Positions 32,530 to 41,413 of a DNA stretch of 64,000 nt are shown piece after piece (within the stretch, counting starts at the first letter, position 1; each line of letters opens with the position of its first letter). The notes under the pieces were generated by a model that had not been told where the DNA came from, made no database searches, and worked only from the letters and a program-made list of their open reading frames with translations. Made by a program: the position numbers and the translations under genes. The DNA comes from Chitinophagales bacterium. GTDB lineage: Bacteria; Bacteroidota; Bacteroidia; Chitinophagales; Chitinophagaceae. The DNA is taken from the NCBI GenBank assembly GCA_020636575.1, contig JACJXP010000002.1:1-64000 (forward strand). The letters are read 5' to 3'.

Positions 32530-35037
32530 TTATTTAGGATTCAAAATATCATCAATCCTTTTTGAAAGATCCTGTAAATGATACTTACTCATTTTATCAG
32601 CTGTACCTGCAGCTGCTGCATTGATCTCAGAACGAAGAGCACTAAGATGAGCTCTGACAACACTTAGAATATCTGTTTTATCCGTCATAACCGGATCAGC
32701 AGCTCTACCCGATGTTCCTGACTGGCTTGCTGGCGGATCAATTAAGCGGCCCAATGTTAATACATAGGATTTTTGTAGCTGCCTGCGATAAACATCAATG
32801 GGTTTGCGTCCAGATAGCTCAGACCAAATTCCTTTTTTGAGATCGTTCAAAAGATCATTTATGCTATATGCATTGGCACCCAGCATTGATTCCGCTTCCG
32901 GAAACTTATTAAGATTTCTTGAATTCAATATCCTGCCAAGTATATTATCCTGGATAGGCCCAATTACAGAAAGTCCATCAAGACCGGTTTTGCTGTAAAT
33001 GTCTTTATTGATGAGCCAGGTTGGCGTTTCAAATAACTGCTTATTGATAAAATCAACCGCTTCTTTTTGTTTTGCTTTTGGAACAATTTCGTAAACCGGG
33101 CCACTTTCCTCAATTGTCTTAGGAGTTTCCATTATCCCGCCTACATATTTAGCAACATGCCCCATGTACCGGTTAAACTGGGTAGTGACCTGCCGATACA
33201 TATTTTGAAGATTATCATAATCTTCGTCAGGCACCCTTGTCCAAACCTGGAGATTGGGAACTATCACCTGGAGGTTTTTAATACCATACATGCTACCTTT
33301 TACGGCATCATCTCCAACTTGCTCACTTTGGCTGCGTGGATCATCAGGGTTTGATTCTGTACCAAACCATAGACGTTTATCCTTAAGTTTTTCAATGATC
33401 CAGCTATTGATCTTGCTTTTTTCTGCTTCAGGTGTAAAATATTCAGGGAATCGCTTGTACCCCCACTCGATGGCCCATTTATCATAGTCGCCGATCCGTG
33501 GGAAAATCCCTTTTTGACTGACATTATCTTCTGGTTGTGCTACATAATTGAAACGGGCATAATCCATAATAGAAGGAGTGTGACCATTCGCTTCAACCCA
33601 GGCTTTATTTCTGAGGTTTTCAACAGGAACTGTTGAGCTTGACCCAAAATTATGTCTTAACCCAAGCGTATGCCCCACCTCATGTGATGAAACGAAGCGG
33701 ATCAACTGACCCATCAACTCATCCGAAAACTCCATTTTTCTTGCTTCTGGGTCATTAGGTGATGCCTGTACAAAGTACCAGTCTCTTAATAATGACATAA
33801 CGTTATGATACCAGTTAATATGGCTTTCCATTATCTCTCCACTCCTTGGATCAGAAATGCTTGGCCCACTTGCATTAGGTATATCAGAAGGTTTATAAAC
33901 GATAGCAGAGTTGCGGGCATCATCCAAACTCCATGTGCTATCCTCTTCCTTTGTCGGGGCTTCTTTTCCAATAATTGCATTTTTGAACCCGGCTTTTTCG
34001 AATGCTACCTGCCAGTCGTTGATACCCTGTATCAGGTAAGGCACCCATTTTTTGGGAGTAGCCGGATCGATATAGAAAACAATTGGCTTTTGTGGTTCAA
34101 CCAACTCACCCCGTTGATATTTCTGCCAATCCTCTGGCTTAGGCTCAAGCCTCCATCTTTTAATTAAGGTTATTCTTTTAACACCTTGTGGATCTGCATC
34201 AAAATCAGTGTATCCGACAGCAAAATACCCAACCCTTGGATCAAAATATCTTGCCTGCATTGGCTTCTCAGGTAACAGTACGAATGAACTGTTTAGTTCC
34301 ATAGTCAGATTGCCTTCCGGTGTAGGTCTGCCGCCGGTAGATGGTCCTGCAGCACGACTATATGTTTTTACAGTCTTTATTTCAACATTGATAGGATATG
34401 AACTGATCTTATCAATGTATGATTTGTCGTTTTGCAAGCCACCAATTCTTAATGCGGTTTTGAGGCTACGCCCAAAGAACAAAAGATCATTATCCCCATC
34501 TATAAAGCTGGTAACGTCTATTACGGCACCTGTAGAATCTTTACCAAAAGACTTAATGTCAAACGCTGCAGCTATTGGCTGAACGTTTGAATTATTAACT
34601 GCTGTAAACATAGGTGAGGTAGAATCCTTTGCGTATTCACCAAATGATATTGTTCTTATAAAAACTTTATTATCCGGACCTTTTTCAAACTGGATCACAT
34701 CCTGCCCGATCTGGTCTCCATTATAACCGAAAAATCCTCCGGAACGCATACCAGCTGCTGCCTTAGAAATACGGTTAACAACGAGTATATCTCTTCCAAA
34801 AAGACTTTCCGGTATTTCAAAAAAGTACTTATCGTCGACTTTATGAACGGTAAACATACCTTCATCTGAAACTGCCTTTGAAGTGATAACTTCTTTGTAG
34901 GGCTTTGGCCCTTTCCCGTTTGCCTGTCCGCCGCCTCTTTTTGTAGTGTCTGGCTTTGCCGGTTGTTGCGCAAAAACAAATAATGTTACGAGCAAAGCAG
35001 GAAGTAATAATAGCTTTTTAAAATTGTGTGATCTCAT
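32530..35037 (-). CDS. zinc-dependent metalloprotease (DUF5117/DUF4953)
   Basis: An 835-residue secreted protease. Signal peptide residues 1-24 (LLLPALLVTLFVFAQ). The N-terminal half carries the DUF5118/DUF5117 regions typical of this Bacteroidota family (GMFTVHKVDDKYFFEIPESL). The zinc motif is extended HExxHxxGxxH, SSHEVGHTLGLRHNFGSS at about residue 450, with a downstream SIMDYARFN Met-turn-like segment. It belongs to the metzincin-like group. Substrate unknown; likely periplasmic or extracellular. It interrupts the thrS-infC-rpmI-rplT order. Confidence 0.92.
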   Translation of the reverse strand: MRSHNFKKLLLLPALLVTLFVFAQQPAKPDTTKRGGGQANGKGPKPYKEVITSKAVSDEGMFTVHKVDDKYFFEIPESLFGRDILVVNRISKAAAGMRSGGFFGYNGDQIGQDVIQFEKGPDNKVFIRTISFGEYAKDSTSPMFTAVNNSNVQPIAAAFDIKSFGKDSTGAVIDVTSFIDGDNDLLFFGRSLKTALRIGGLQNDKSYIDKISSYPINVEIKTVKTYSRAAGPSTGGRPTPEGNLTMELNSSFVLLPEKPMQARYFDPRVGYFAVGYTDFDADPQGVKRITLIKRWRLEPKPEDWQKYQRGELVEPQKPIVFYIDPATPKKWVPYLIQGINDWQVAFEKAGFKNAIIGKEAPTKEEDSTWSLDDARNSAIVYKPSDIPNASGPSISDPRSGEIMESHINWYHNVMSLLRDWYFVQASPNDPEARKMEFSDELMGQLIRFVSSHEVGHTLGLRHNFGSSSTVPVENLRNKAWVEANGHTPSIMDYARFNYVAQPEDNVSQKGIFPRIGDYDKWAIEWGYKRFPEYFTPEAEKSKINSWIIEKLKDKRLWFGTESNPDDPRSQSEQVGDDAVKGSMYGIKNLQVIVPNLQVWTRVPDEDYDNLQNMYRQVTTQFNRYMGHVAKYVGGIMETPKTIEESGPVYEIVPKAKQKEAVDFINKQLFETPTWLINKDIYSKTGLDGLSVIGPIQDNILGRILNSRNLNKFPEAESMLGANAYSINDLLNDLKKGIWSELSGRKPIDVYRRQLQKSYVLTLGRLIDPPASQSGTSGRAADPVMTDKTDILSVVRAHLSALRSEINAAAAGTADKMSKYHLQDLSKRIDDILNPK

Positions 35038-35095
35038 AGTTGTTTATTAAAGACTCAAGTTATATAAAACGGTATTCATAAATTTAAAAATAATC

Positions 35096-35548
35096 TTATT
35101 GATCCTTCATACGTATTCCGAGTTTCATAAGAGAAGCAGTAAAACCGCAACCTGGTTTTCCCTCTAGTTCTGCAATGATCTTATTGGCAGTTTTTTCCTG
35201 GTTAAACGAATAAACATTTTTGTATTTCGCTTCTACATCTTTTATACATCTGCCAACTTTAGAATTAGCATCTTCTAATTCTCCAAGCATTACCATTTCC
35301 TTGCCTATTTCTAATGCTCTTTCCTCATCAATATTAAGCATGGCTTCTTCCATAAATTTTTCCGGATCAGCAGACATTGCGGCATCAGCCACCATTTTCT
35401 TTACATCTTCGCCAAGATTTTTTTCAATATCCTTGAAGCAATTGCAAAAATCTGCCGCTATTTCCGGGGCTTTTTTATCAGCTGTTTTACAGGCTCCTAT
35501 TGATACCAAAAGTATCGCAGCGAATGCTACGGAAATCGTTACTCGCAT
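35096..35548 (-). CDS. lipoprotein of unknown function
   Basis: A 150-residue lipoprotein with lipobox SIGAC (Cys20). The mature part is helical, acidic, with cysteines in DFCNCF, RCI and GCG that could form disulfides. No family recognised. It lies between infC (terminated before it) and the metalloprotease, 58 bases upstream of the latter, and the two are probably cotranscribed. It is part of the insertion that splits the infC-rpmI junction. Confidence 0.75.
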   Translation of the reverse strand: MRVTISVAFAAILLVSIGACKTADKKAPEIAADFCNCFKDIEKNLGEDVKKMVADAAMSADPEKFMEEAMLNIDEERALEIGKEMVMLGELEDANSKVGRCIKDVEAKYKNVYSFNQEKTANKIIAELEGKPGCGFTASLMKLGIRMKDQ

Positions 35549-35583
35549 ATAAGTTTTGATTAATTTGTTTAGTGTGGTAGTAT

Positions 35584-35622
35584 TAAAAAAATAAACCGTT
35601 ACAATAAATATCTGTAACGGTT
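35584..35622 (-). terminator. terminator of infC
   Basis: AAACCGTTACA (35592-35602) pairs perfectly with TGTAACGGTTT (35612-35622); the minus strand then reads ATTTTTTT. It ends infC before the lipoprotein gene. Confidence 0.85.
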
Positions 35623-35632
35623 TACTAAGTTA

Positions 35633-36268
35633 TTAGTTTTTCTTTTTCCCTTTGGGTGCAAACATGGCCAGCATCCTTCTTCCTTCCATTTTCGGCATAT
35701 TTTCCAAAACTCCTACTTCAGCTAATCGCTCAGCAAATTTTAATAAGAGTAATTGGCCTCTATCCTGGAATTGTATGGCACGGCCTTTAAACTGAACGTA
35801 TGCTTTTACTTTATTACCATCTTTCAGGAAACCTTCGGCATGTTTTGCCTTGAAGTCAAAGTCGTGATCATCTGTATTAGGCGTAAAGCGGATCTCTTTT
35901 ACTTCAGAGACCTTGCTTTTGGCCTTCATTTCCTTTTCTTTTTTCTTCTTATCGTAGAGAAATTTATTGTAATCGATGATTTTACAAACCGGCGGATCTA
36001 CGTTAGGAGATATTTCAACCAGGTCAAGCCCCTGATCTTTTGCAATTTTAAGTGCCTCCCCAGTATCATATATCCCAGTTTCAATATTGTCACCTACTAA
36101 TCTTACTTGTGGACTCCTGATAAAATTATTAATACGATGCTCTGCTTCTTTTCTTGGGCCAAACCGCCCTTTATTAAAGCCTCTTTTTTTGAAACCGCCA
36201 CCGCCGGGCTTAAAACCGCCTCCGGATGGCCTATTGAACCCTCCTCCGGGTTTTTGTGGTACTGCCAT
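35633..36268 (-). CDS. infC: translation initiation factor IF-3 with glycine-rich N-terminal extension
   Basis: IF-3 binds the 30S subunit, keeps it from joining 50S and checks initiator tRNA pairing. It has 211 residues, about 30 more than E. coli IF-3. The core begins EHRINNFIRSPQVRLVGDN, continues ALKIAKDQGLDLVEISPNVD and PPVCKIIDYNKFLYDKKKKE (linker) and ends with the C-domain FTPNTDDHDFDFKAKHAEGF. Residues 1-40 are a Gly/Lys/Phe-rich tail (GGGFKPGGGGFKKRGF). The start is an ordinary ATG. It lies downstream of thrS, with a structured leader and its own terminator. Confidence 0.97.
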   Translation of the reverse strand: MAVPQKPGGGFNRPSGGGFKPGGGGFKKRGFNKGRFGPRKEAEHRINNFIRSPQVRLVGDNIETGIYDTGEALKIAKDQGLDLVEISPNVDPPVCKIIDYNKFLYDKKKKEKEMKAKSKVSEVKEIRFTPNTDDHDFDFKAKHAEGFLKDGNKVKAYVQFKGRAIQFQDRGQLLLLKFAERLAEVGVLENMPKMEGRRMLAMFAPKGKKKN

Positions 36269-36285
36269 TTACTTTTTTTAGTGAG

Positions 36286-36348
36286 GCCTTGTCCTGACCA
36301 AGGCAATCATTTTAATTGTTGTGTTACTTTCTGATTCAGGCTCAGAAA
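36286..36348 (-). promoter_or_regulatory. two hairpins in the infC leader
   Basis: Between thrS and infC the minus strand can form TTTCTGA/TCAGAAA (36342-36348 with 36328-36334) and then GCCTTG/CAAGGC (36299-36304 with 36286-36291). Neither is followed by a T run, so they are not terminators. They may regulate infC translation; no protein or ligand can be named. Confidence 0.4.
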
Positions 36349-36375
36349 GATTAATTATCTTATTGCTAAGTGTAA

Positions 36376-38310
36376 TTATTCTTCTCGTCTTTCGTTTATT
36401 TCAAGCACTGTTTCGGCAATAAATTCTGCCACAGCTTTTGTTCCAATATCACCTTTACCTTGTCTTCTCACGGATACCTTTTGTTCATTCATTTCTTTTT
36501 CTCCTACAATCAGCATGTAAGGAATTTTCATCAGTTCGGTATCCCGTATCTTTTTGCCGATCTTTTCCTGCCTGTCATCAACTTCTGCACGAATATCTGC
36601 TTTTTTCAGATTTCTTAAAATTGTTTCTGCATATTCGAGGAACTTATCACTTATGGGAAGAATCTTTACCTGTACTGGTGAGAGCCAAACAGGTAATTTG
36701 CCTGCATAATGTTCCAGCAGAAACCCGATAAAACGTTCATGTGTCCCGAGCGGGGCCCTATGTATGATGATGGGAGTTTCTGTTTTATTATCCTGTGTAT
36801 TATACTGTAGTTTGAAACTGCGGCCCTGTGAAAAATCAACCTGGTTAGTTGCCAGGGTGAACTCCCTGCCGATCACACTCCATATCTGCACATCAATTTT
36901 AGGACCGTAAAAGGCAGCCTCGTCCTCTACCTCAACATAAGGGATACCTGATTCCTTTAAAACGTTTCGTACCATCTCTTCAGTTTCAATCCAGAGTTCC
37001 GGTTCGTTAACATATTTGATTCCTAACTTTTCTGGTGTATGCAATGAAAGACGCATTACATATTTATCAATACCAAATATTTTAAAATACTTCAGGTACA
37101 TTTCATTAACAGCTCTGAATTCTGCATTGAACTGATCTTTTGTACAGTAAATATGTGCATCGTTCATATGCAGGCACCTTACCCGCATCAATCCAAAAAG
37201 CTCACCGCTTTGTTCGTATCTGTATACTGTTCCATATTCCGCTATGCGATACGGAAGGTCACGGTAGCTTTTAGGTTCAGCCGCAAATATTTTATGATGA
37301 TGGGGGCAATTCATAGCCCGGAGATAATACTTTTCCCCTTCCATTTCCATAGGCGGATACATACTGTCAGCATAGTAAGGTAAATGCCCGCTTGTGAGAT
37401 ACATACTCTCTTTGGCAATGTGTGGAGTTACTACCCTTTTATATCCAGCCTCTGTTTCGGTTTCTTTCGCCAGTTTTTCCAATTCCTCGATAATAACAGT
37501 TCCATTGGGAAGCCACATGATCAACCCCTGCCCAACATCCTCATCCATTGTGTAAATACTTAATTCCTTCCCAAGCTTTCTGTGATCCCTTTTCTTGGCT
37601 TCTTCCAGCATTTGCAGATACTCATCTAATTCTTTTTGAGCCGGAAATGTGATACCATAAATGCGGGTTAACATCTTATTCTTATCATCTCCTTTCCAAT
37701 AAGCCCCGGCAATATTGGTAAGTTTAATGGCTTTAATAAGACCAGTATGCGGAATATGAGGTCCCCGGCACAAATCAGTAAAATTGCCCTGGGTATAAAA
37801 AGTGATCTCTCCATCATTTAAGCCCTCCAGCAAGTCAAGCTTGTATTCATCATTCTTGTCAATAAAGTACTGTACAGCTTCTGCTTTCGGTACTTCTTTT
37901 CGGGTATAGCTGTTATTCTCTTTGGACAGTTCTTTCATTTTTTTCTCAAGCGCCAGAAGATCTTCTTCAGATATTTTTCTGTCTCCGAGATCCATGTCAT
38001 AATAAAAGCCATTTTCGACCGGTGGCCCTACCCAAAACTTAACACCCGGGAATAAAGATTCTACAGCCTCTGCCATTAAATGTGCAGAAGAGTGCCAGAA
38101 AGTACTTTTGCCTCCATTTTCGTTCCAGGTAAGCAGCTTCAAGCTGGCATCGTTTGTAATAGGCCTGTTGGCATCCCATACCTGGCCATCTACTTCAGCA
38201 GCTAGCACTTTACGGGCCAGCCCTTCTGAAATTGATTTAGCAATATCAAGGGATGAACTACCTTTCTCATATTCTCGAACTGCCCCATCTGGAAATGTGA
38301 TACTGATCAT
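36376..38310 (-). CDS. thrS: threonyl-tRNA synthetase
   Basis: Class II synthetase charging tRNA-Thr, 644 residues, full length. Domain order: TGS at about 1-60 (ITFPDGAVREYEKGSSSLDI), editing domain with SSAHLMAEAVESLFPG and the Cys/His zinc-like site DLCRGPHIPHTG, class II catalytic core with motif 2 (MRVRCLHMNDAHIYC) and motif 3 (IIHRAPLGTHERFIGFLLEH), and the C-terminal anticodon-binding domain (VDDRQEKIGKKIRDTELMK). It heads the translation cluster and has a -7 box 29 bases before the start. Confidence 0.98.
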   Translation of the reverse strand: MISITFPDGAVREYEKGSSSLDIAKSISEGLARKVLAAEVDGQVWDANRPITNDASLKLLTWNENGGKSTFWHSSAHLMAEAVESLFPGVKFWVGPPVENGFYYDMDLGDRKISEEDLLALEKKMKELSKENNSYTRKEVPKAEAVQYFIDKNDEYKLDLLEGLNDGEITFYTQGNFTDLCRGPHIPHTGLIKAIKLTNIAGAYWKGDDKNKMLTRIYGITFPAQKELDEYLQMLEEAKKRDHRKLGKELSIYTMDEDVGQGLIMWLPNGTVIIEELEKLAKETETEAGYKRVVTPHIAKESMYLTSGHLPYYADSMYPPMEMEGEKYYLRAMNCPHHHKIFAAEPKSYRDLPYRIAEYGTVYRYEQSGELFGLMRVRCLHMNDAHIYCTKDQFNAEFRAVNEMYLKYFKIFGIDKYVMRLSLHTPEKLGIKYVNEPELWIETEEMVRNVLKESGIPYVEVEDEAAFYGPKIDVQIWSVIGREFTLATNQVDFSQGRSFKLQYNTQDNKTETPIIIHRAPLGTHERFIGFLLEHYAGKLPVWLSPVQVKILPISDKFLEYAETILRNLKKADIRAEVDDRQEKIGKKIRDTELMKIPYMLIVGEKEMNEQKVSVRRQGKGDIGTKAVAEFIAETVLEINERREE

Positions 38311-38338
38311 CTGTATTATCCTCGTTTAAAATAGCATG

Positions 38339-38346
38339 CAAAGGTA
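38339..38346 (-). promoter_or_regulatory. -7 promoter box of thrS
   Basis: The minus strand reads TACCTTTG, a perfect TAnnTTTG, 28 bases before the thrS ATG. Confidence 0.55.
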
Positions 38347-38358
38347 GCAAATCTAAGC

Positions 38359-39063
38359 CTAAAGCTGACGAAGAATCAATTGATCGATCCGGTTTCTTTT
38401 AAGCCGGACTTTTTGCTGAAGGGTTTTGAATTTATCAGGATCTTGATAATACCATAATGCCAGTTTATACTGTCGTTTTCTCCATTTTTTTAAAAGGGTT
38501 CTGCCATAAAATTTACTCATGCCCATACTTAACGTATGTAAAAGCTGAGTCCGGTGGTGGCTATTATACCATTTGTCATAAAATTGGTTGTACTCTTTTA
38601 CAAGGGCTTTATTGAATTTTGAATAAGAACTTCTGTGTTTTTTAAGTTCATCTGCTGAGAATTCTGTGACCAATGCCTGGAATATATCACCATTTACATG
38701 TGCATTAATACCGAGTAAAGTGTATTGCAGGGGGCTTAATGCGCTGTCTGAATAATAGCTTCTCCAAACCTCTGTAATTGTATCATTTGCAGTATACGCT
38801 TCTGCAGAGCGAAAAAAATAGAATGCAAATCTGATTTCTAATCGTTGGATGAAATCTTTTTCCGGCTTTGGTCCTTTATTAAAAAAAGCTACTGCCCGGC
38901 AAGTTGTATTAAAATAGATATCTGCAAAATATTTTGAAACAGAGAAGCTTTTCCTGGTCGAATCAAGCATTTGGAGTAGTCTGACCTCTGATTCCGCTGC
39001 CTGGGAATTGGCTATGAAAGAATTCAAATATAAAAGAGGAAAGAAAAGGAACCACTTTTTCAC
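38359..39063 (-). CDS. exported DUF5995-like protein
   Basis: A 234-residue exported protein: signal peptide residues 1-20 (FLFFPLLYLNSFIANSQ). The body is helical with the segment YTLLGINAHVNGDIFQAL near residue 115, which resembles the INAHIN motif of DUF5995, and a basic C-terminus (LKKWRKRQYKLALWYYQD). Function unknown. It reads toward thrS on the same strand, 48 bases upstream of the thrS start, and is divergent from the next gene. Confidence 0.65.
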   Translation of the reverse strand: MKKWFLFFPLLYLNSFIANSQAAESEVRLLQMLDSTRKSFSVSKYFADIYFNTTCRAVAFFNKGPKPEKDFIQRLEIRFAFYFFRSAEAYTANDTITEVWRSYYSDSALSPLQYTLLGINAHVNGDIFQALVTEFSADELKKHRSSYSKFNKALVKEYNQFYDKWYNSHHRTQLLHTLSMGMSKFYGRTLLKKWRKRQYKLALWYYQDPDKFKTLQQKVRLKRNRIDQLILRQL

Positions 39064-39147
39064 ATAATCTAATTTATAGTTAAAATTACTAAAGTATAAG
39101 CCTTGATAGATTAATGCATACTATCATATTTAGTAGTTTTGATTTTG

Positions 39148-40221
39148 ATGAAAAGAGTACCAATATTTTTTTCGGTTTTATTGTTCTTGATGCTCAGTTT
39201 GTCAGGAACTGTGGTTGCCCAAAACCTGACAGGTATTTGGAAGGGATATTTCATAACGCAATCAGGTGAATACTACAAACTAGAGTTCCAGGTAAAAACA
39301 AATGGTTCCATTAGTGTAAGTGGTGTCTCCTATTCATACCTGGATGTAAGATTTTATGGAAAGGCTACAATGACGGGTAATTTTAGTAAAAGCTCAAATC
39401 AATTTAAAATAAGGGAAATAAAAACGGTAGAGGTAAAAAGCCTTACAGGAGGCGGTACCTGTATCATGAATTATAACTTAAGTTATAAAAGATCCGGGAG
39501 GGAAGAATTCTTGGAGGGAACATATCTGGGTAAAACAGAAGTAAGAAATGGCCCTAATCCTTATGCATGGGGAGAATGTGGCCGGGGCAAAGTTTTTTTA
39601 AGACGGGTAACTACGTCAGATTTTTATATTGAGCCTTTCCTTCGCGGAAAGATCAAAAGACAGGAGCCCATTATTGTTGACAAACCACCTGTCAAAAAGG
39701 ATACTTCCAAAGCGATTGTAAAAAATCAGCCTGATAAGAAGGATATAATTGTTAATCAACCACCGGTACGTAAAACAGATAACCCACCTATAGTTAAAAC
39801 AGATAAAGAGATAATTAAAACAGATCCACCGCCGGTTAAAATAAAACCTGTACTACCTACACCAGAAGTAATTAAATCCAGATCAAACGAACTGGTAAAA
39901 TCTCTTATAGTTACTAGTCCAGAGGTTATTGTCAAGCTTTATGATAATGGAGAGATCGATGATGATACCATATCTGTGTATTATGACAACCAGTTAATGC
40001 TTTCGTCTAAAAAACTTACTGCATCGCCACTTACGATCAAACTTGATCTTGATGATGACGGTACAGAGCATGAATTGGTGATGGTGGCAGAAAATCTGGG
40101 TCGCATACCGCCCAATACATCCCTTATGATAGTTGAATCCGGCAGCCAACGTTTTGAGGTACGGATTACGTCTACAGAGCAGAAAAATGCAGTGGTAAGG
40201 TTCAGGTATCAGAAACCATAG
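39148..40221 (+). CDS. secreted protein with C-terminal beta domain (paralogue 1)
   Basis: A 357-residue exported protein from the ATG at 39148. Signal peptide (VLLFLMLSLSGTVVAQ), then a beta-rich N-domain beginning LTGIWKGYFITQSGEYYKLE, a Pro/Lys-rich linker at about 175-245 (KPPVKKDTSKAIVKNQPDKK), and a C-domain VKLYDNGEIDDDTISVYYDN … ENLGRIPPNTSLMIVESG. The C-domain is nearly the same as in the next gene. The N-domain resembles lipocalin-like GIWKG proteins. The linker may span peptidoglycan. Function unknown. Confidence 0.75.
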   Translation: MKRVPIFFSVLLFLMLSLSGTVVAQNLTGIWKGYFITQSGEYYKLEFQVKTNGSISVSGVSYSYLDVRFYGKATMTGNFSKSSNQFKIREIKTVEVKSLTGGGTCIMNYNLSYKRSGREEFLEGTYLGKTEVRNGPNPYAWGECGRGKVFLRRVTTSDFYIEPFLRGKIKRQEPIIVDKPPVKKDTSKAIVKNQPDKKDIIVNQPPVRKTDNPPIVKTDKEIIKTDPPPVKIKPVLPTPEVIKSRSNELVKSLIVTSPEVIVKLYDNGEIDDDTISVYYDNQLMLSSKKLTASPLTIKLDLDDDGTEHELVMVAENLGRIPPNTSLMIVESGSQRFEVRITSTEQKNAVVRFRYQKP

Positions 40222-40305
40222 TGTTATGCCCGGGTAATGGCATTTTGTTACCGCTTCTGTATTTTTAGTTTTACTACCGTTTTTTTAATCTATTTTTCAT
40301 CTTGG

Positions 40306-41178
40306 ATGACGTGGAAGAAAAACATCTTACTGCTTTTTTTTGCCCTTGGCAGTTATGTATTAACGGCACAGGATATTAATGGCATTTGGAAAGGGAAACT
40401 GGTTATGGCGCCATCCGGCTGCTTCCCTGTATACAATATTGAGATGCAACTGCAAGTAGCAGGTTCCCGGGTTGTAGGTACTATATATCATTTTTCTGAT
40501 TCATTGAATTATGTAAAGGAAAATGTTGAGGGAGAATACAAAAAGGACAGTAACAAAATAACGATCCGTGAAATAGGCATCATAACATTCAAAATAAAAC
40601 AAGACTGTGTTCCCTGTATCAAAACATATGAACTAACCTATCATCGTGGTGGCGGAAATGTGGTAACTGAGGAGCAACTAAGAGGCTCCTGGTCAACGCC
40701 AACAGGGAAAGCCATGGATGGCAAAACAGTTTGTGATCCTGGCACAATTGTATTGAACCGGTTTGAAAAATCGACATTCAAGCCAGAACCTATACTTCCT
40801 CCTACATTAACAAAAAGAACCGCAGAACTGGTTAAAGAGATCAAAGTTGACACCGGTACTATACGTATAGATTTTTATGATAATGGACAGATTGACGGAG
40901 ATACCATTTCAGTTTATGCGAATAACATGCCTGTTGTTTCTCAACAGCGTCTTACTACAAAACCCATATCCCTTACTATTAATATCAGCCTGGTGCGGCA
41001 GGAGCAGGAGCTGATCATGGTTGGTGAAAATCTTGGATCGATCCCGCCAAATACTGCATTAATGATCATTCATGCCGGGGATAAGAGATACCAACTATAC
41101 CTTACTTCTGATGAACAAAAGAATGCAATGGTTCGCTTCATTTATGAAAAGCCAGGGACAGGCACTAAGAAAAATTAG
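40306..41178 (+). CDS. secreted protein with C-terminal beta domain (paralogue 2)
   Basis: A 290-residue exported protein from the ATG at 40306, chosen because it gives a clean signal peptide (KNILLLFFALGSYVLTAQ); a longer frame starts at 40237. The mature part begins DINGIWKGKLVMAPSGCFPV and ends with the same C-domain as its neighbour (IDFYDNGQIDGDTISVYANN, GENLGSIPPNTALMIIHAGD), but it lacks the long proline-rich linker. Tandem duplication is clear. Two cysteine pairs (QDCVPC, VCDPG) may form disulfides. Function unknown. Confidence 0.75.
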   Translation: MTWKKNILLLFFALGSYVLTAQDINGIWKGKLVMAPSGCFPVYNIEMQLQVAGSRVVGTIYHFSDSLNYVKENVEGEYKKDSNKITIREIGIITFKIKQDCVPCIKTYELTYHRGGGNVVTEEQLRGSWSTPTGKAMDGKTVCDPGTIVLNRFEKSTFKPEPILPPTLTKRTAELVKEIKVDTGTIRIDFYDNGQIDGDTISVYANNMPVVSQQRLTTKPISLTINISLVRQEQELIMVGENLGSIPPNTALMIIHAGDKRYQLYLTSDEQKNAMVRFIYEKPGTGTKKN

Positions 41179-41371
41179 TAAGGATATTCTTTCAAGAAAT
41201 AATTTTTATTGATCTGTATCAAGGAGGAAAACGTTTGCTTAATGGTTTTACCTGAGTAATGGATTGAGTATGCACCAATAATTGAAAAATAGTTATGTTT
41301 CTATTAGTTAGATATGATTTTAGATGCTATTTTCAAATTGTAAACAATATTTAAATCTCAAGTCATTTGTC

Positions 41372-41402
41372 GTGAAAGCCCTGTGAAAACCGGGCTTTTC
41401 AC
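41372..41402. terminator. terminator between the paralogue and the TonB receptor gene
   Basis: GTGAAAGCCC pairs with GGGCTTTTCAC with one bulged base. Both strands could use it for the convergent genes ending at 41178 and 41414. The stretch 41179-41371 holds nothing else recognisable. Confidence 0.55.
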
Positions 41403-41413
41403 ATTTATATCCA

